NCBI GenBank assembly: GCA_011800805.1
Contig: MPNW01000283.1
Span: forward strand, 1-64,000
DNA: 64,000 nt
Direction of reading: 5' to 3'
Source: Hirudo medicinalis
Lineage: Eukaryota > Annelida > Clitellata > Hirudinida > Hirudinidae
The notes under the pieces were generated by a model. That model did no database searches. It was not told where the DNA came from and worked only from the letters and a program-made list of their open reading frames with translations. Every line of letters begins with the position of its first letter. Positions within the stretch are counted from its first letter, which is position 1. The position numbers and the translations under genes were made by a program. Of this stretch, positions 25,215 through 38,524 are shown in pieces.

Positions 25215-27440
25215 CACCATATAAACTGTTTTTTTACATTAAGAGACAAAAAGTTTGCATTAACCAGTCATCACCAGTCAGCCACTTTTTCAAGTTCACT
25301 ATTCATAACATTATGCAAAGTTATAATATCGCTAGCAGACTTAAATATAGTCGTATCATCCGCAAACAACAACAAATCCAGAATCTCTGAAGAATTACTT
25401 AAATCATTAACATGAATGAGAAAAAGTAAAGGGCCCAGCACAGAGCCCTGTGGCACGCCCAAAGTAACAAATTCAGTAGATGAATAGCAGTTATTGAATG
25501 AGACTAGCTGACTTCGATTACTCTAGATAACTTCGATACCATTCCAGACATTTGCCTCTGACTCTGAGAGACTAAGCTTGTCAAGCAGGATTTCATGGTT
25601 CACGGTGTCGAGCGCCTTTGCGAGATCCAAGAAGATGCTAATTGTTACCTGCCTTCGATCCAAGGCATCGGAAATCTTTGAATGCAGAATTGAAATAGGC
25701 ATATAGGTGGAGTGGTTCTTCCGGAAGCCAAACTGAATTTCCCGGATGACGGAAAATTTATCTAGGAATGAGATGGTTCAGTGGTGTATGGCTTTTTCGA
25801 AAAATTTTGAGAAATACGGTAGTATTGAAATCGGTCTATAATTCATGATTGTTTCTTTGGAATCAGATTTATGTAGAGGAACCACTTTGGCAATTTTTAG
25901 AGGGTCTGAAAAAATTCCGGATTTAAATGAACAGTTTATTAACGAGGCTGGGAGATGGGCAATCACCAGTATTGAAATCTTTGCGAGGCTTGGATCAATT
26001 TGACCGAGACCAGGACTATGGGACTGTTTCAGTTGTCTTGATAACTGTATGATTTCGTCCGAGCTGACATTTGATAAGAATATTGATTGTGGGATGGTGG
26101 CTTTTAAATATTCACGATAATTTCTGTGGCTTGGAGTGATTTTAATGGCAAGTTCTTAACCAATACTTGAGAAATAAGCATTAAACGAGCCTGCAATTTT
26201 GGAGGAAGAGATCATAGGTCGACCATCACTATTGTAGAAGGTAGTGGGGGATGGGTGGCTATTGTTCCCATTTAAGATATTATATAAAGAGATTACATAA
26301 GAGATATTTTATAAAGAGATTACATAAGAGATATTATATAAAGAGATTACATAAGAGATATTATATCAAGTTCCAAGTTTTTTGTAATCAGTTTCATATT
26401 CACAAAATTTATCGGAATAGTAACGGGTGACTGAGTTTTCTTTAAATTTTTTTTTATAATTTGTTTCGGTATTGTACAAACTTTAATTTGTTATCAGCTT
26501 ATCAGAGGGATTGGAGATGAGCATTCTTTGTTCTACAAGAGTTGAGAAGACCAGAGATCATCCAAGGCTTCTTGTATGGACAAGAGGTTTTTTTTTTTTA
26601 GCCTGTAGGTGATAGGAAAGCAATTGTCGTAGATGGCGAAGTATTTATCGATGAAGGAGCTATAGGTCTTTATAGCCTCTCCTTCATTGCAACGAGGCAA
26701 TACATCCGTCCAATCTTCTTCCTCTAACGCATTTATAAATTTTGCCAAAAATCTCGGAATTTGTCTTTGTCAGATGTTCGTTTATGTACACTTTTGTAGC
26801 TCCTACTTGTTTCCCCAGTGATTTCCTTGATTCATATGCTCTGTCTCTGACAATCCTGGTTGCAAATCCCACCGCTACAGGACGAGGAGTCTTTTTAGGA
26901 CCAGATATTCTATATCCGGCAGTGATATCATTAGCTGAGATTTCTAGGCCAAGTGTCGATTTACAGCACTCAATAACGGCTTTGACAGCATCAGACCTGG
27001 AAGGATGTCTTTGAGAGGACTCCTCCCCCCCGCAAAGGCGGATGCTGCTTCTGCAAATGTTGATTCAGGAATGCCATGAATCACCAGGTTATTTGACGTA
27101 AGCTGAGTCTCGAGTTGGTCCACTCTCCCCCTCGGATTCTTATTTTCCTCAGAAATTATTTTTATTCTCTCCAACAATGGCAACAACAAAACAAAGTTGT
27201 TTTTGATCGCCTCGCCAACGAGGTTAATCATTGACTTTTCAACTTGTTCACTTATTTTTTGTATGATGTCTGGCAGCAGCTTTGTCTTAATTCGATCAGT
27301 CAAACATTCAACAGTCTTTTCGTCAAGTAAACGATCGAGGTTTTCATCTTGTTTGCTTGTTTTTCGAGCCTTGAGGCGATATTAAGGAGCGGTGACTGAG
27401 AGTGCCAATACCAATAAATGCCGATTTAATTAGATAATTA
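25215..27440 (-). mobile_element. degenerate non-LTR retrotransposon with ORF1 and RT, endonuclease missing
   Basis: On the minus strand an ORF1-type protein runs from about 27390 to 26740. It has a coiled-coil-like segment, an RRM core (NNLVIHGIPES), and, after a frameshift at a G run near 27030, a C-terminal domain ending VYINEHLTKTNSEIFGK. The frame then changes directly to pre-RT linker sequence (ALEEEDWTDV, about 26720). RT follows in broken frames: motif NYRPISILPYFSKFFEKAI (about 25780–25870), [20 protein letters not shown] (about 25400–25460) and the catalytic FADDT (near 25360). No apurinic endonuclease domain lies between ORF1 and RT. Several frameshifts make it inactive. Confidence 0.75.
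26268..26368. repeat. about 32-bp tandem repeat, three copies, inside the LINE
   Basis: The motif GAGATATTATATAAAGAGA-TTACATAA recurs about three times with small changes (TATATAAAG or TTTATAAAG). It interrupts the LINE between the pre-RT linker and the RT core. Confidence 0.75.
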
Positions 27441-29081
27441 ATTCGTTTGTTACGATAGTCCAATTCACAACTAATTTGTCAAGAGTATTTATTTAACGTC
27501 TTACCGTCTGTAAACGCCGAACTTTGTAGAAAATGAAAAAAATACGGAGGAATAATCAACACGTCTTCACGTTCTTTTTCTCGATTTAAATCATTATTAC
27601 ACAAAACCGATTTAACGAACTTTTTAAAAATTGCCGACTAATGTTCTGTCAACTTAGCTTTTCTACTTTTTCTCGCCCGATATTGACTGTTTTCTTTCCT
27701 TTATGATGAGGTATCATTGGCTTGAGGTAGCCCATCGACCGAATAAATAAATGAACAAAAATAAATAAATATCCCCTATGAAGGGACAAAATTCTGTATA
27801 TAAACCCATGTGTTTAACAAGCTACCTTGATTCTTTCCATTTGTCATGATTTTACTGTAAAAACTTTGGAGAATATACTTCTCAAACTTTTACTTTCTGA
27901 TCTTTTAATGTGGGACGCGATTTTGTTTCCTAAATTAACCCAAATTGAGTTATGACTCCCTCCGTCCTCATCATCTAATAATGAAATGGGCGTTAATTAA
28001 CACACACACGCGCGCGCAAATCTTAACAACGAACATTTCAAAATAACTTAGTATTATGTATTATTAAAATTGATTAAAAAATAGCTAATCAGTGTTAAAA
28101 CTCAGTTCTCTTCAATTTTCAGTTATTCTGAAAATATCTTGTGAGATATTCTTACTGTACATGTGCGTGGAAAGGTACAAAAAATAAGTTTTGTAACACT
28201 TTTTAGTTCTGCCACAATAGTGATAAATATACAAACTTTTGAGATTGTACCGAATGGTACCCTTTATCTAAAAAATGCAATATGCACATAAATGTGGAAT
28301 TACATTCATGTTATTTTTTTTTATTATTTTCTTATTATTATTTCTTATTATTAATAAAGTTGCGATTATAGCATTGAGAAAATTCAGTAGATGCTCGAGA
28401 TAATAAAAAATCACACTATATAATAAAACTCACCTAATTTCAATCATATTCGAGATACAAAATTTTAGTGGACAGGCAAAATATCTGGTCCACTCAGTAC
28501 GAGTCTCCCCTATACACAATGTTCCCCTTTTCAAATTTTTACAGCATTCAAGTGAAGGTTCTGATTCAGCAAGTTTCAAAACATTTATTGAATCAACTAA
28601 TTCATTTTTTATTTCTCAAAGTCGCCTTGAAATGTTTTTAAAAGTGCATTAACCGACTGTCTCAAAAAAATGATTTGAATACAAAAACTCAAATCTTTTC
28701 AAACATCGTCTGAAGCCTCTCCTTCATTCTCATTTCAAGAATACATGGTTGTCTGTATGAACTGTTAATGATAATAATAACATACAATTTCATTTTGAAA
28801 GCACGTATTTTATTTTTAATCAGGGTATTAATATCAAATCACAGAAACATATTGCAATAGAATTTCAATACGTTGAGGATAATGTTTGGCGCATATTATC
28901 TGATTAATTTATATCTGAATTTGCAATGCAAAGTGTTTATGAAACATTTATGTTAAATAACTGAGAGATTATGCGATATTATGAGAATACAGACATTAAA
29001 TCGCATAATCATTGACAATATGAAACAATAGAAATAGAATCGTTTCTGTTCATTCCACTTGCTATAATTTACATGTGGCTA
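27441..29081. other. intergenic AT-rich DNA, 3' of calpain
   Basis: No exon recognised. It contains a short (CA)n(CG)n run at about 28000–28018. The right edge is probably calpain 3' UTR. Confidence 0.3.
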
Positions 29082-32000
29082 TTATTTATCAAAATTAAAT
29101 CTTTCAAAATAAGTGTTTAAATAAAAACAAACTTGATCCATGGTCATCATGACTGGACCCTTGCTTGTTCTAATTATCTCATCATAAATTGCTGCAGAAA
29201 ATGAACAAGTTTCAGTCAAATATTTTCGTTTTCGTTCAAGAATTCCTGATACAATCTTAATATCCTACCTTATCATTTTCAATATTTGCTTAAGAACTGT
29301 TTTTACTCTTTCTTTACAATAATTTAATAACCGAAATTAATTAGATTGTGTTACTTGATTAAAGGAATATTGCACAGAAATTCTTTGCTAATTCATTATA
29401 AACTGTAAAGGTTCTAAGTTATTTATTTAAACCACTGCTGCGCACGTAATTATTTTAGAAGTGATATCCATAAACATTCCCTCACCAAACATTGTCTTCA
29501 GTCTGACAGCGCAGTGAACAAAATCGTCAAAATACAAAAGCCCATTTTTGTCACCGTATCTCATCGCAAGGCATTTAAAAGTCTGATTACTGACTAAGAA
29601 TCCTGAAAAATAATTGGTTTATTTATTAAACCTATTAAACCCGTGGATAATATGAGGTTAATATGAAGAAAAACAACTTTGTTCACCTGAGGAATTTAGA
29701 GCAGATCTCAATTCAAATGTATCCAAAGACGAAACGCCACTTCTGTCATATTGAATGAAGACTTTCTGATATGAAGATGACACTAACATTAAACTATTAG
29801 CTTTAAGCATCATTCAGTGCCACTTTATTCATTACATTAAATATTATGACATATTTAAATCATTGACAAACGAATTATCTTGATGCAGTGAAACAATAAA
29901 GAATTTTTTGGAAAGATTAATTTCATTTTTTATGCCATCTTCGTAACAACAACAACAACAAGAAAAAATAAGAAGTCACCTTCCACAAACGAATGTCTTT
30001 CCAGAGTTTCTTGAATTCTTCGTAACCAAGTTTACCTGAGTGATCCACCTGATAAAATGGTTAAAGAATATTTCCTCTATTTACTTCTTTTATGAACGTT
30101 TTTGATGAAATCTTCTGATTTAATCCTTTTAAGTTAAGCCATGTTATGTCCGTCACAAAGGATACATCCATCATCGCAACCATGGAACGAGCAGTTTCCA
30201 AATTAAATCCTTTGAATTTGAATTCTGCAAAAATAATCAATTGATTAATTTTCTGAATATGCAGTTTAGCAACGACGAGGGATGCAATGAAAGTAATTTC
30301 GACAAAACCTGGTTTAAACTTGGAGTCAAGAATGTCCCTCAATTCATAGGCATCCACCTCCAAATCATCTCCTGATATTTCCTTAAAGAGGGACTTGATG
30401 TCTTTCTCTTCAGAATAATCAGCCACTGTGAGAAGCATCTAAATATTTTATAAAATTCCGTGAAAAGGAGTGTTTTTTTTTGTCAAATGAAAAACACCTG
30501 ATTACAGTTTTTGTCCTTTTGATTTCCGATTCTGCCTGCAATGAAGAAGAAGAATCTTGCAATGAGCCAAAACGAGAAGATTATCTCTGTGGAAATATAT
30601 TAATTAGAATCATACTAACAGGGACGCTTCCTTTCAATTCTTGTGTTCCTGGTTCTCCCTGTTTGAGACGTTCCAAGCGTAATTTATAATATTTGTGAAA
30701 ATTTATGAAGAGCAGGAAATTACTTATTGTGATAAATCCTTATAAGTGATCCACTTAAATACGTGATTACACATCTTTACCAACTATTTTATGATAATTT
30801 ATGATAATAAATCATGCACCCCAATGAGATCTGGTTATGTTAAATATATTCTTCATAAAATGTGAAATTACAATAAAGGTTTACCATGTCTCCATAAACT
30901 GGCATGTCTTGTTTGACCTTGAAATTAGCATTTATATTTTTAATCTCAAATAGTAAAAAAGATGTTATTACTGTTACTCTTGTTGACAAGTAACCTTTTC
31001 ATTGGGTTTATCAACATAGTTGGAATCCTCATCGATTTCACTGCAAATAAAACAAAAATGGCTTTATTTAGTTTTAATTAATTAACTAACTTCCGTGAAT
31101 CCTACTAACGATATGTTTGCTGCCTTCTCACTGAACACCCTGAGAAGATAATCCCCGTCCTGATTGGATATGAAGGTGGTCGGTATGATGACATAGATAC
31201 CTGGTTTGACTTTGTGGCGACCGACCATCTCGCGAACATTACTGAAACTTGGAGACTTTGCTGTACTCAGGTTGTACTTGAAGAAATTAATATCCAATAT
31301 TCCATTGTGGTCATGTGGAACCTGTTCAAAGGTTGTTTAGATTAATGTATGATATATTCGGCTTCATTGTGATTCTCGAACATCTTTACCATCAAGCAAC
31401 TGACCTTGTATATGTAGTATCCAATGGTCAGCATTTGCTGTCCTTCTACTAACTTCTTGCGTCTTTCTTTCTGCATAAGGGCAACAACAATAGTGCCGGT
31501 ATCGTCGTCATCGAGTTCATCAGGATCAGTCACTTCGACTCGATATTGAGGGTTCGTGGCGAATGTATCTTCAAGAAACAATTGCCAGCTTTATGTATCC
31601 ATTTACTATAGCTTATTTTAACTCAAAAACCATTTTCGAAGCCAAATTATTTAAAGATGGATACCAAGATGGTTGCGACATCCTCCAGCGTTTATGTTTC
31701 TCCTCCATGATCCTTCGTAAGAGGTAACCTCCCAATGTCTCTTGACCTTTGACTTGTTGAGCTCTAATGATTCATCGTGGAGTGGTGCTGCCATGCAGAT
31801 GTCCAAAGTGGTGAAGTTGGAGGTGAAATCTTTATAAGACATCCTGCAACGAGTAAGATGAACATAACGATAATGATAATAAAAAATAAATAACAATAAC
31901 AATAATAATAACGCGATGATGAATAACAATTTTTTGATGTTAGCATTGTATTATTTGTTTCTTCATTCGAAAGACAGACAGACAGATGCACATTAATGTT

Positions 32001-34814
32001 ATTAATTCTCAGAAATGGTTTTATTTTTACCTTCGATTAAATGGTATTATTTCGTAAATAAGTTAAACAAACCGTATCTGTGTAAGCAAGTAGATAAAAT
32101 ATTTATAATCTCTGCTACGAAATAATCAGAATTTGAGGTTTTCAATTACTTCTTTTGAAAGTCGCGTGCATTTCATTCCGATGTTAACTTTGAAATTGCA
32201 TTTATTTATTTAGCATCCATTTCATGACATAATTGAAGTTCACGCTTTACAAGGATGAACTTAGGACATTAAAACTCCACAAATATAACATAATTTCAAC
32301 TTAGAAATTATTAAATTGAACAATTAATCTGAACTCTTATTGAATAGTACTGTACTTTAGCTTTTAAGAAGCTTTAGTGTAGAGTTCTGTGTTCTGCTAA
32401 AGGTTGACATGCTCCAAGTTTTCAAATAATAGATCAATGATTATGAATGAGTGCATATAAACGAAGATGAATAATTTATTTTAAATTTCTTCACCAAAAT
32501 TCTCCATCGTCTTCAAAAGTGAGGTCAAGATTTGCCTTCTCCTCTTTGCTCAACAAGTTCCACTCAGGGGATCTAAGTATTTGGATCTAAGTAATTTAGT
32601 ATTACTGCAGATATAAATGTATTTAGTCTATAATGTTGAATAGGAACTTTAAAATTTAAAATCTATTTAAACATCACAACAAACATGCATTACCTGTCGC
32701 TCCATGAACCTTTCCACTCTTCCTCATTACCCCAAGGATTTCTTACTCTAATCAAATTCAACTCGTTTCCTCTTACTTTGCACTGTTTTCAACGAATTAA
32801 AAAACATGAAATAAAAAATAATGAAATTGGTCAATTGAGAACAAAGCTGAATCTTAGAAAAAATTTTCAAAACAAAAAATTGCTTTAATGATGATGTAAA
32901 ACTTTTAAAAGAAATAACAACTGCAAAAACTAAAACTGCGGTTTATAAGCCTAACGACTTAAATTGATGCATAATTGGAAACAAAGAAAGCATTACTTTT
33001 CTTAGACCAGTGATGCTGTAGGCGTGTCCTGTTACCAGTCCATTTGGAAGTTTTCCTTCAACGCTGCTTTCAACAATCTTAAAATTTATTGAGAGTAAAT
33101 AAATTACCTTATATTTGTTGTTATACTGCATTACAATTGTTACGATTATAATTACCCAACGAGTTGAAAATGAAGTTTTTTTTTTAATTATTAAATATCA
33201 TGAAATAAATTATCGCATTTATTCAACTTGTGTCTAATAAAGTTTCTCAAGATGTACAAGTTTAGAGCAGAAACACGTTCATTACATGAAGAAAGCATAA
33301 TAATTACCATAATAAATATTAATACATTCTAAAATCCATCCATATGATGTTTTAATATTCGAAGTTTGAATTAAAACATAAAGAGTATCAACAACGCACT
33401 TACAACTTGTCATGAGATGCTAATTAATTGATTAATTCCTTGCACCCAAATAAAGTTCACGACTTACGTGAGGGTCTATGGAGCAGCCCATCAATGAATC
33501 CCTATCAAAACTTTGCTTCATAATTGAGAACAAATTATCTGGATACTTCTTGGTTAGGTTGTACGTCTCCACAACACCCCCTGTGAAATCCTCCATCGCT
33601 TCACCCACACTCCCCCCTTGCAGAGCTTCGTAAGATCCATTTACTCTAAGACGATTTTTATTTTATTTTTAACTTTCTATGTGCGCAAAAAAAAATGCAC
33701 GTAATTTCTCGCAGTCAATTTTAAACAAATAAATATTTTGTTATTTATAACATTTTTACAGTTAAACACCAGATTACTTAATTAATGGCTGAATAAAAAT
33801 TGTAAAAGTTCATTCTTCAAGCACTTATGAAATCACTGCAATTTATTTGCTCATGAAACATTTAATTTGGGAATAATTAAAACCGACTTAGCGTAGGCTT
33901 TCTCTAAAAGTGCAGGCCAGAATTCGTTATTAGTGGGAGAGTGGACGAAGACGAGTCTACCATTCCAAGTGGGCAGACGGTCGTCTACTGCCACGTCGAT
34001 CCACCTGCCGTATTGCCATATCTTGAAATGGAACACTCCTGCGTAGTCCTTGATGAAGAGATTGTCATTCGGCACCACCTGGTGAAACATTTGGTAATTT
34101 TTCGTGCAGCAGAGAGAAGCAGTTGCTGCCAGAACCCAGCAGTTGCCTAGAAAGATAGATATTTAATATCCACTCTGTTAGGAAGTTTCTAAATTTAAAC
34201 ATACAGATATTATTAAATAATATAAATAACTAACATCTTTACTGACAAAATGATATTATTTCAAATGTAAACAGTTTCGGCGATAACAACATAAATATAA
34301 TTCGTTGCCACTGAAATCTCACCCAAGTCTCCCTGAGCAACATCAAATCTTCCAAACCCATCCACGAACATCCGAGGATCTTTGCACAAATCCTGCACAT
34401 CATTTCATGGTGCATTCCAATTGTTCAATTGAAATTTATGTTAAAATATAATAAAATAATATAATATAATATTTATAATATTATAATTAAATATAATTAT
34501 TAATTAATTATAATTATAATTATAATTATATTTAAAATATCTACCCCTGGTCGTTTCCATTCAAATTGGACTTGATGAGTTTGGCTTGGAAAGACAGAAG
34601 ATTGATCGGCTGGGAAGTAAGGATCTTCCCAAAGAGCTCCTCTTTCCAGACACTGTTTCTTGATCTCCTTGTAGTCCTGACTCAATATGCGCGCCACTTT
34701 CAGGGGAGGTTTTTTGACGGAGGATGGATCCTGCCATCCCTGGACGTAACGGAAACTCATCTTCGAATCATCATTCGGAAACGAATCAAAGTGAATAATT
34801 TTTGTTGATCCCAT
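29082..34814 (-). CDS. classical calpain (Ca2+-dependent cysteine protease, penta-EF-hand)
   Basis: About 19 minus-strand exons, ATG at 34812–34814, stop at 29082–29084. The protease core has all three catalytic residues: Cys in [12 protein letters not shown] (junction 34323/34146), His in [12 protein letters not shown] (exon 32997–33077) and Asn in RVRNPWGN (exon 32694–32782). Between them are VVDDRLPTxNG-like and [12 protein letters not shown] motifs. The C2-like domain follows (AGGCRNH near 31670; [17 protein letters not shown] in exon 31110–31321). Two very short hinge exons (about 33 and 39 bases, near 30865–30897 and 30619–30657) fit in phase before the penta-EF-hand domain. Of the EF loops, [12 protein letters not shown] is canonical, while the next ([12 protein letters not shown]) lacks the position 1 and 12 acids. 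This is an intracellular protease. It is a conventional calpain rather than an atypical one, but I do not assign an orthologue number. Confidence 0.92.
34440..34550. repeat. AT-only low-complexity tract in calpain intron 1
   Basis: Nearly pure A/T (TATAATAT and TAATTATAAT variants), just inside intron 1 and next to the exon 1 donor. Confidence 0.7.
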
Positions 34815-36606
34815 TTTTATTCATAAAAATCCAAATAATGTCAGTCTAGTTTTCGCTATCTTTTATTTTAAGAATTATCTTTTGCAACGTGATGTCAAAC
34901 ATTAAGAAATCAGCATGCACCAGTTTTAATAGAGCTTCACTGAGAGATCGAACGGTTTCCCATTTCCTTGAGTTTCCAATCCAGGAGTTATAAAGGTGCT
35001 GCAGGCAACTCTTCGCTCCAAAATTTCTCGCTGCGAAGCTCAAGAGAAAGCCAAGCCATCACTCTCGCACTACAAGTGCAATGAAACGAATGCCATCATA
35101 ACTTCGAATAAAGAATCAGTTTGTTATTATTTTTATAATCATGTTTTAAGCCCTGATTTTATTCGCTCCAAACGTCTACTTTCATTTGAGATATTTATTC
35201 CAGTGATTCGCATCAGTTCGCTCGTCTTGCATTCATGAATGCGTTCAGTTTTTAAGTGTAACAATGTGAAAAAAATGAGACAAAGGTAGATCTTAACCAG
35301 AAATTAGTTCATTGGATCTCGATATAGAAGTAAATTATCACTTTTGTTTTATTAGGTTTATTGAGAACATTTCAAAGAAATTATTTAATTAATTTAAGCT
35401 TAATGAATCCTGCGTTATGAAAGCAGTTTGAAAATTCGAAATACTTAAAGACTAATTATAACACGCTAAAACATAATTTATGAGTTGAATTTATTTCGCG
35501 TGAAAATGTTTGATGCTAATAACTTGAGTTAAATATTGTGTTTATTCGGATTGATTTATCGTCTGAACAGTTTTTAAGCTGTGGTGATGAATGAATTCAT
35601 CATCGTGAATGTAATTCATTGCGTGAAATTTCGTGTAACTTTAGCTGGAAAAAATATATTGATTTTTATTGGAGATCACTCATCAGTACTTCAACTCAGT
35701 GTTTTCGATCGTTAGAAAAAGAGAAAGATTTCTCAATTTTTAAACAAAATGTTACACCGTGATTTTGAGGCGAGTTGTTGCTCGTTGCAAGAAATGCTGC
35801 ATATAAGTGGAGTGCAGAGGCCCATCTCAGCCAGGCTCACTGAACGAACCATAAAAATATTTTGACACCTCTTCTCACCATAAGCAAAACTCTTACCCCC
35901 GGCAAGCATCAATGCAGTTATTCTTAGACTTGTTTAATCCAAGATAAATTAACCTAGAATTTAAGTACTAATCACAAGACAAACTTATTCAAACCTTCCT
36001 CCATAAAATGTGACATTACATAATTAAATTGCAAGTGTAATTAATGAGAATTCACGTCTTCGTCATCAGTTAATTAAGGAGAGTTGAAAAAGAAAGATAG
36101 AAATAACAAATATTTATAGCTTCGACTAAACAACTACACGTGCAAGATTCTGCAAACTTCATCTCGAATCCAACAGGAAAACTTATTTTCAAATCACAAG
36201 GCCAAGCATATGTTCCATGTCAAAAAACGTTCTTGCGCCAAAAAAATATTATTTAAAATAAGGTCTCCAGGCATAATTTTCGTTCAATTCCATAACTTCA
36301 AAAATTGAAGGATATCTTAAGATTAAGATTGGTTCCGCGAAAAACGAAATTCAACCTCTCGAAAGCGAGCTTTGTTTAATGTCTTCCATGACATGCAGCT
36401 GTGAATATATTATATAAATTTATTGTTATTGTTATTATTATTATTATTATCATGTTAAAGATTTGCTGAAATATGCAGAAAGATGTCAATCCGAAAACTC
36501 AAATTTTTGAAAGGGAACCATTTTTATTTTTTAGAAACAAAACTTAAGATATAAAAAATAATCGAATGAAAATCATGCTTAATGTGGATGTTTCATAGTC
36601 TGTGCC
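34815..36606. other. intergenic, calpain 5' flank
   Basis: No supported gene. The open frame near 34846–35043 shows no domain and no usable splice link to calpain. A TATAAG within GCATATAAGTGG near 35800 could be a core promoter element, but no transcript can be assigned to it. Confidence 0.3.
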
Positions 36607-37431
36607 TTATTTGTCCTGATAGTTTATGATGTACTCAGCGATGTGCGAGTTGTGCTTCAATTCCTTGTTCTTCTTGGAAGCTCTCCTGGGTTTATTAGTT
36701 TTCACTGGAACCTTCGCTTGATTGGATGAGGAAGCAAAGCAGTGGATGTCATTCTTTCGTAAAACCTCCTCTATTTTACCATCAGTCATTCCTTCGAGTG
36801 AGGTTGTCCTCCAAAACTGTAGAAAGGATTCATCTTTTATCGGTGTTGGAGCACCGACAACCTTTTTGAAAACAAATCCTTTCTTGTCAGGTCTGTTGAT
36901 AATCACCACCGAATCTTTGATTGATTCCAAAACTCTAGCACAATTTGGAATCGATTCTTCAAGTGATTCAAGGGAAATTGCTCCAATCTCGTCTGAGAAC
37001 TGTGTTTCGAGAATTTTCTTCAAACCGTTTATACCTCTGATTTTTAATTCCGGTTTATACAAGTAGTAATTGCCTTGTACGACATCTATTTTCACGTTGT
37101 TCTGAAGAGCCTCAGTGTCGAGCCATTTTTTGATGTTTGGGGACACCTCCATCTTTAATTCTTGGAGGATCTCCTCGAGATTCAAATGGTGAGTCTGACC
37201 ACTTCGATGGCGATCCCTCATGTGATTCACGATTTTAGTCAGAAGAGAAAACGTGTTTTTGGACTCTCCGTTTGAGATCGAGTTCGAGATGTCCAATTTC
37301 AATCTTTTGGCCTTCGCATTTGCTACTTGGTCGTCGCAAGCTCTTTTCTTCGGTGCCGATGTTTGGCTAATAACCGATGCGTTTGCAGCGAGCCTTTTTC
37401 TGAACTCATCAACGTCTTTATGTGAAACCAT
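36607..37431 (-). CDS. GTF2E2: TFIIE beta subunit
   Basis: A single uninterrupted reading frame of 274 residues. The core has the TFIIE-beta winged-helix sequence: FSLLTKIVNHMRDRH, then the LNLEEIL helix, then WLDTEALQNNVKI, matching human GTF2E2 (FGVLAKIVNYMKTRH, LTLDEIL, WLMTEALVNNPKI). The second winged helix includes INRPDKKGFVFKK, the counterpart of VNRPDKKKILF. The C-terminus is basic (NKPRRASKKNKELKHNSH), as in the human protein. Together with TFIIE alpha it recruits and regulates TFIIH at RNA polymerase II promoters. It is intronless in an otherwise intron-rich window, yet intact and full length (human is 291). Either ancestral intron loss or an old retrocopy would explain that. Confidence 0.95.
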   Translation of the reverse strand: MVSHKDVDEFRKRLAANASVISQTSAPKKRACDDQVANAKAKRLKLDISNSISNGESKNTFSLLTKIVNHMRDRHRSGQTHHLNLEEILQELKMEVSPNIKKWLDTEALQNNVKIDVVQGNYYLYKPELKIRGINGLKKILETQFSDEIGAISLESLEESIPNCARVLESIKDSVVIINRPDKKGFVFKKVVGAPTPIKDESFLQFWRTTSLEGMTDGKIEEVLRKNDIHCFASSSNQAKVPVKTNKPRRASKKNKELKHNSHIAEYIINYQDK

Positions 37432-37544
37432 TTCTAGCTTTATCGCTTAGCTGCTGTCGAGATTGTACTCTAGAATGAATTTGTTTGAATTTAGTGCGCG
37501 ACGAGGAGTCGAGGCGCTAATAAAAGATTCTGAATATAAATAGG

Positions 37545-37640
37545 AATTAAATTAATTAATTAATTAATTTTTTAATTAAATTAAAATTTGAAATTAATTA
37601 ATTTTTTAATTAAATTAAAATTTGAAATTAATTAATTTTT
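37545..37640. repeat. 34-bp AT-rich tandem repeat, about 2.5 copies
   Basis: The unit runs TTAATTAATTTTTTAATTAA followed by ATTAAAATTTGAAA and is repeated almost perfectly, with a third partial copy. Confidence 0.75.
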
Positions 37641-38524
37641 TAAACAAATTAAATAAAATTAGCGCAGTCTATTTGGGAATAAATTTTGAAATCATTTTAA
37701 AATAAATAAGCAATTATTAAAAGGGGGTTGATTTTTTAATACCATTTTTCTAGGTTTTATAAGTTCATAAGCTCGTGTCATCTTTACAATGTGTAAAGAA
37801 CTTAGTACATGTTTTGGCAATTAATTCTTTTCAAGTCTTGCAAGTCTTCTACAACAAAGTCTAAGCTCAACAATGAGTTCAGTAAGAGAAGCACTTAGAT
37901 CATTTTGGTAGAACAAAATCAAAGAATTGAAGTCATCCAGAACTTGGTCTGATTTTGATCAGTTGGTAATAAGCTTTGGAATCCTACCAGAATGAATTTG
38001 TGTTTTGAAAATCTTTCCAGAAACGTTTTAGAAAAGAACCTGTGAATGGAATGTCAAGTTTCTACTTACGACTGTTCATTAAATATTCATCGTTAACATC
38101 TGCTTGATGAGAACCTAACGATATTTTAAAAATTAATTATTTGTTCAATATTTTGCCTGAGATTCTGTTCTCCATTTATTGATTTTACACTGAATTAGGA
38201 TTACATTAATTATATATAATTATATAATTTCAATCAAATTTACCTTCTTCCTTCAAAACTTCCCCACATTTTGATTGAATTTTGCCTTTTTTTTACAAAA
38301 AAAAATAGAAATGTCAAGCCACCTTTTCGACATACTTAATCAGCAGTCAATAATAAGTGGACTAAATCCGCTAAAATAAGTCTTTGTAGGACGACCAAAA
38401 ATTAAAAATATGGAATACTATTATTTAAATATTATTGATGCGTTTTATTATATCGAAGCTAATAATATTTGTTAAATTTCAATAATTAAAACCAGTTATT
38501 AAAATTAATTTTTAGTTATTTAAA

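Noticed and set aside
34846..35043. Possible 5' coding exon of calpain
   Set aside because: No donor joins it to the calpain start, and calpain already begins at a good Met with a normal-length N-terminus.
37545..37640. Possible replication origin or regulatory AT block
   Set aside because: A tandem 34-bp AT repeat explains it; nothing else supports a function.
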